From: Bacteroides acidifaciens
Lineage (GTDB): Bacteria; Bacteroidota; Bacteroidia; Bacteroidales; Bacteroidaceae
Direction of reading: 5' to 3'
Length of the DNA stretch: 64,000 nucleotides
Assembly (NCBI RefSeq): GCF_903181435.1
Contig: NZ_CAEUHO010000001.1
Location: forward strand, 2,728,001-2,792,000
Shown here in pieces: positions 63,385 to 64,000 of the stretch; position 1 is the stretch's first letter, and every line of letters starts with the position of its first letter. The position numbers and the translations under genes are program-made. The notes below the pieces were generated by a model, which was not told where the DNA came from, searched no databases, and saw only the letters and a program-made list of their open reading frames with translations.

Positions 63385-63432
63385 CGAGTCGAAATATCAA
63401 ACTGTGAATAATAACAAAAAGAATCATATAAA

Positions 63433-64000
63433 ATGGCAGAACAGAAAAATCAGAATGAACATCTGAACGTAGAAGATGCACTGACACAATCGGAAGCATT
63501 TCTTATCAAGTACAAAAACGCAATCATCGGCGGTATTGTTGCTGTAATCATTATTGTAGCAGGTATTATCATGTACAAGAACCTCTATGCTGAACCACGT
63601 GAAGAAAAAGCACAGGCAGCCCTCTTCAAAGGACAGGAATACTTTGAGCAGGATGCTTTCGAGCAAGCACTGAACGGTGACAGCATCGGTTTCGCCGGTT
63701 TCCTGAAAGTAGCTGACGATTACAGCGGAACAAAAGCTGCTAACCTGGCAAAAGCATACGCAGGTATTTGCTATGCACAACTTGGCAAATATGAAGAAGC
63801 AGTGAAGATGCTGGATGACTTTAACGGAAAAGACCAGATGGTTGCTCCCGCAATTCTGGGTGCTGCAGGCAACTGCTACGCACAACTCGGTCAGTTGGAT
63901 AAAGCAGCTTCCACTTTGTTGTCAGCAGCAGACAAAGCAGACAACAACACATTGAGCCCTATCTTCCTGTTGCAAGCCGGAGAAATCCTGGTGAAACAAG
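63433..64000 (+). CDS. TPR-containing membrane protein, partial (YfgM-like)
   Basis: The first 189 residues are visible; the gene runs off the right edge. A charged N-terminus (MAEQKNQNEHLNVEDALTQS) leads to one membrane segment (about 32-50, NAIIGGIVAVIIIVAGIIMY) and then tetratricopeptide repeats (ANLAKAYAGICYAQLGKYEE, GNCYAQLGQLDKAAS). This is the layout of YfgM-like anchored TPR proteins, which act near the Sec translocon or outer-membrane assembly; the Bacteroides role is not known. Confidence 0.9.
   Translation, partial: MAEQKNQNEHLNVEDALTQSEAFLIKYKNAIIGGIVAVIIIVAGIIMYKNLYAEPREEKAQAALFKGQEYFEQDAFEQALNGDSIGFAGFLKVADDYSGTKAANLAKAYAGICYAQLGKYEEAVKMLDDFNGKDQMVAPAILGAAGNCYAQLGQLDKAASTLLSAADKADNNTLSPIFLLQAGEILVKQ

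Overview
The window is chromosomal DNA from a Bacteroidales gut bacterium, almost certainly genus Bacteroides; I do not fix the species. The reasons are a SusC/SusD pair at the left end, promoters of the Bacteroidetes type (TAnnTTTG at -7, TTTG near -33) instead of -35/-10 boxes, several Bacteroidetes-restricted families (DUF4270, DUF4836, DUF5063, DUF5687), A/T-rich ribosome-binding regions, and housekeeping genes of Bacteroides type. No rRNA, tRNA, insertion sequence, prophage, integrase or CRISPR array was seen. Most of the window is a dense conserved core; the accessory-looking parts are the SusC/D end and the 31.2-35.1 kb block.

Layout. 1-4.4 kb (minus): partial SusD-like lipoprotein and its SusC-like TonB-dependent transporter, with a leader region holding a perfect 22-bp palindrome. 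5-9.1 kb (minus): thioredoxin reductase, LolA-like carrier, FtsK. 9.2-11.7 kb (plus): DUF5063 protein with a Cys/His tail, a DEDDy exonuclease and an RlmI-like rRNA methyltransferase. 11.8 kb: a probable small RNA with its own promoter and terminator. 12-18.1 kb (plus): nucleoside transporter, bifunctional nuclease, RsmE, DUF4836 lipoprotein, ABC ATPase and FtsX-type permease. 18.3-31.2 kb (plus): a large macroglobulin-like/TonB-plug protein, MiaA, lipid kinase, KdsA, M16 protease, DUF5687 membrane protein with its ATPase, NlpC/P60 lipoprotein, TraB/GumN protein, HAD phosphatase.

31.2-35.1 kb: a tandem array of short hairpins, then (minus) a second macroglobulin-like/plug protein whose frame is fused upstream to a lipoprotein gene interrupted by an in-frame stop. 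35.2-41.1 kb (plus): rplU-rpmA, serS, a FucP-type sugar transporter, and a fused NfnAB-like flavoprotein. 41.2-42.4 kb (minus): panD and panC. 42.5-45.1 kb (plus): a half-length GT5 glycogen-synthase-like protein and a DUF4270 lipoprotein. 45.3-50 kb (minus): a glycogen/alpha-glucan operon (debranching enzyme, GT4, GH57).

50-64 kb: rhomboid protease, MarC, a Crp/Fnr regulator, guaA, mscL, gapdh, M3 peptidase, small lipoprotein, dCMP deaminase, then S41 protease, 5-formyl-THF cyclo-ligase and PHP phosphatase genes in a chain of long overlaps, ending with DUF721 and recF on the minus strand and a partial TPR membrane protein on the plus strand. The most interesting signals are the small RNA at 11.8 kb, the tandem dyad array at 31.2 kb, the two barrel-less TonB-plug proteins and the broken/fused reading frame beside one of them, the dispersed AATCTGTG-type inverted repeats, and several unusual protein tails and leader hairpins.
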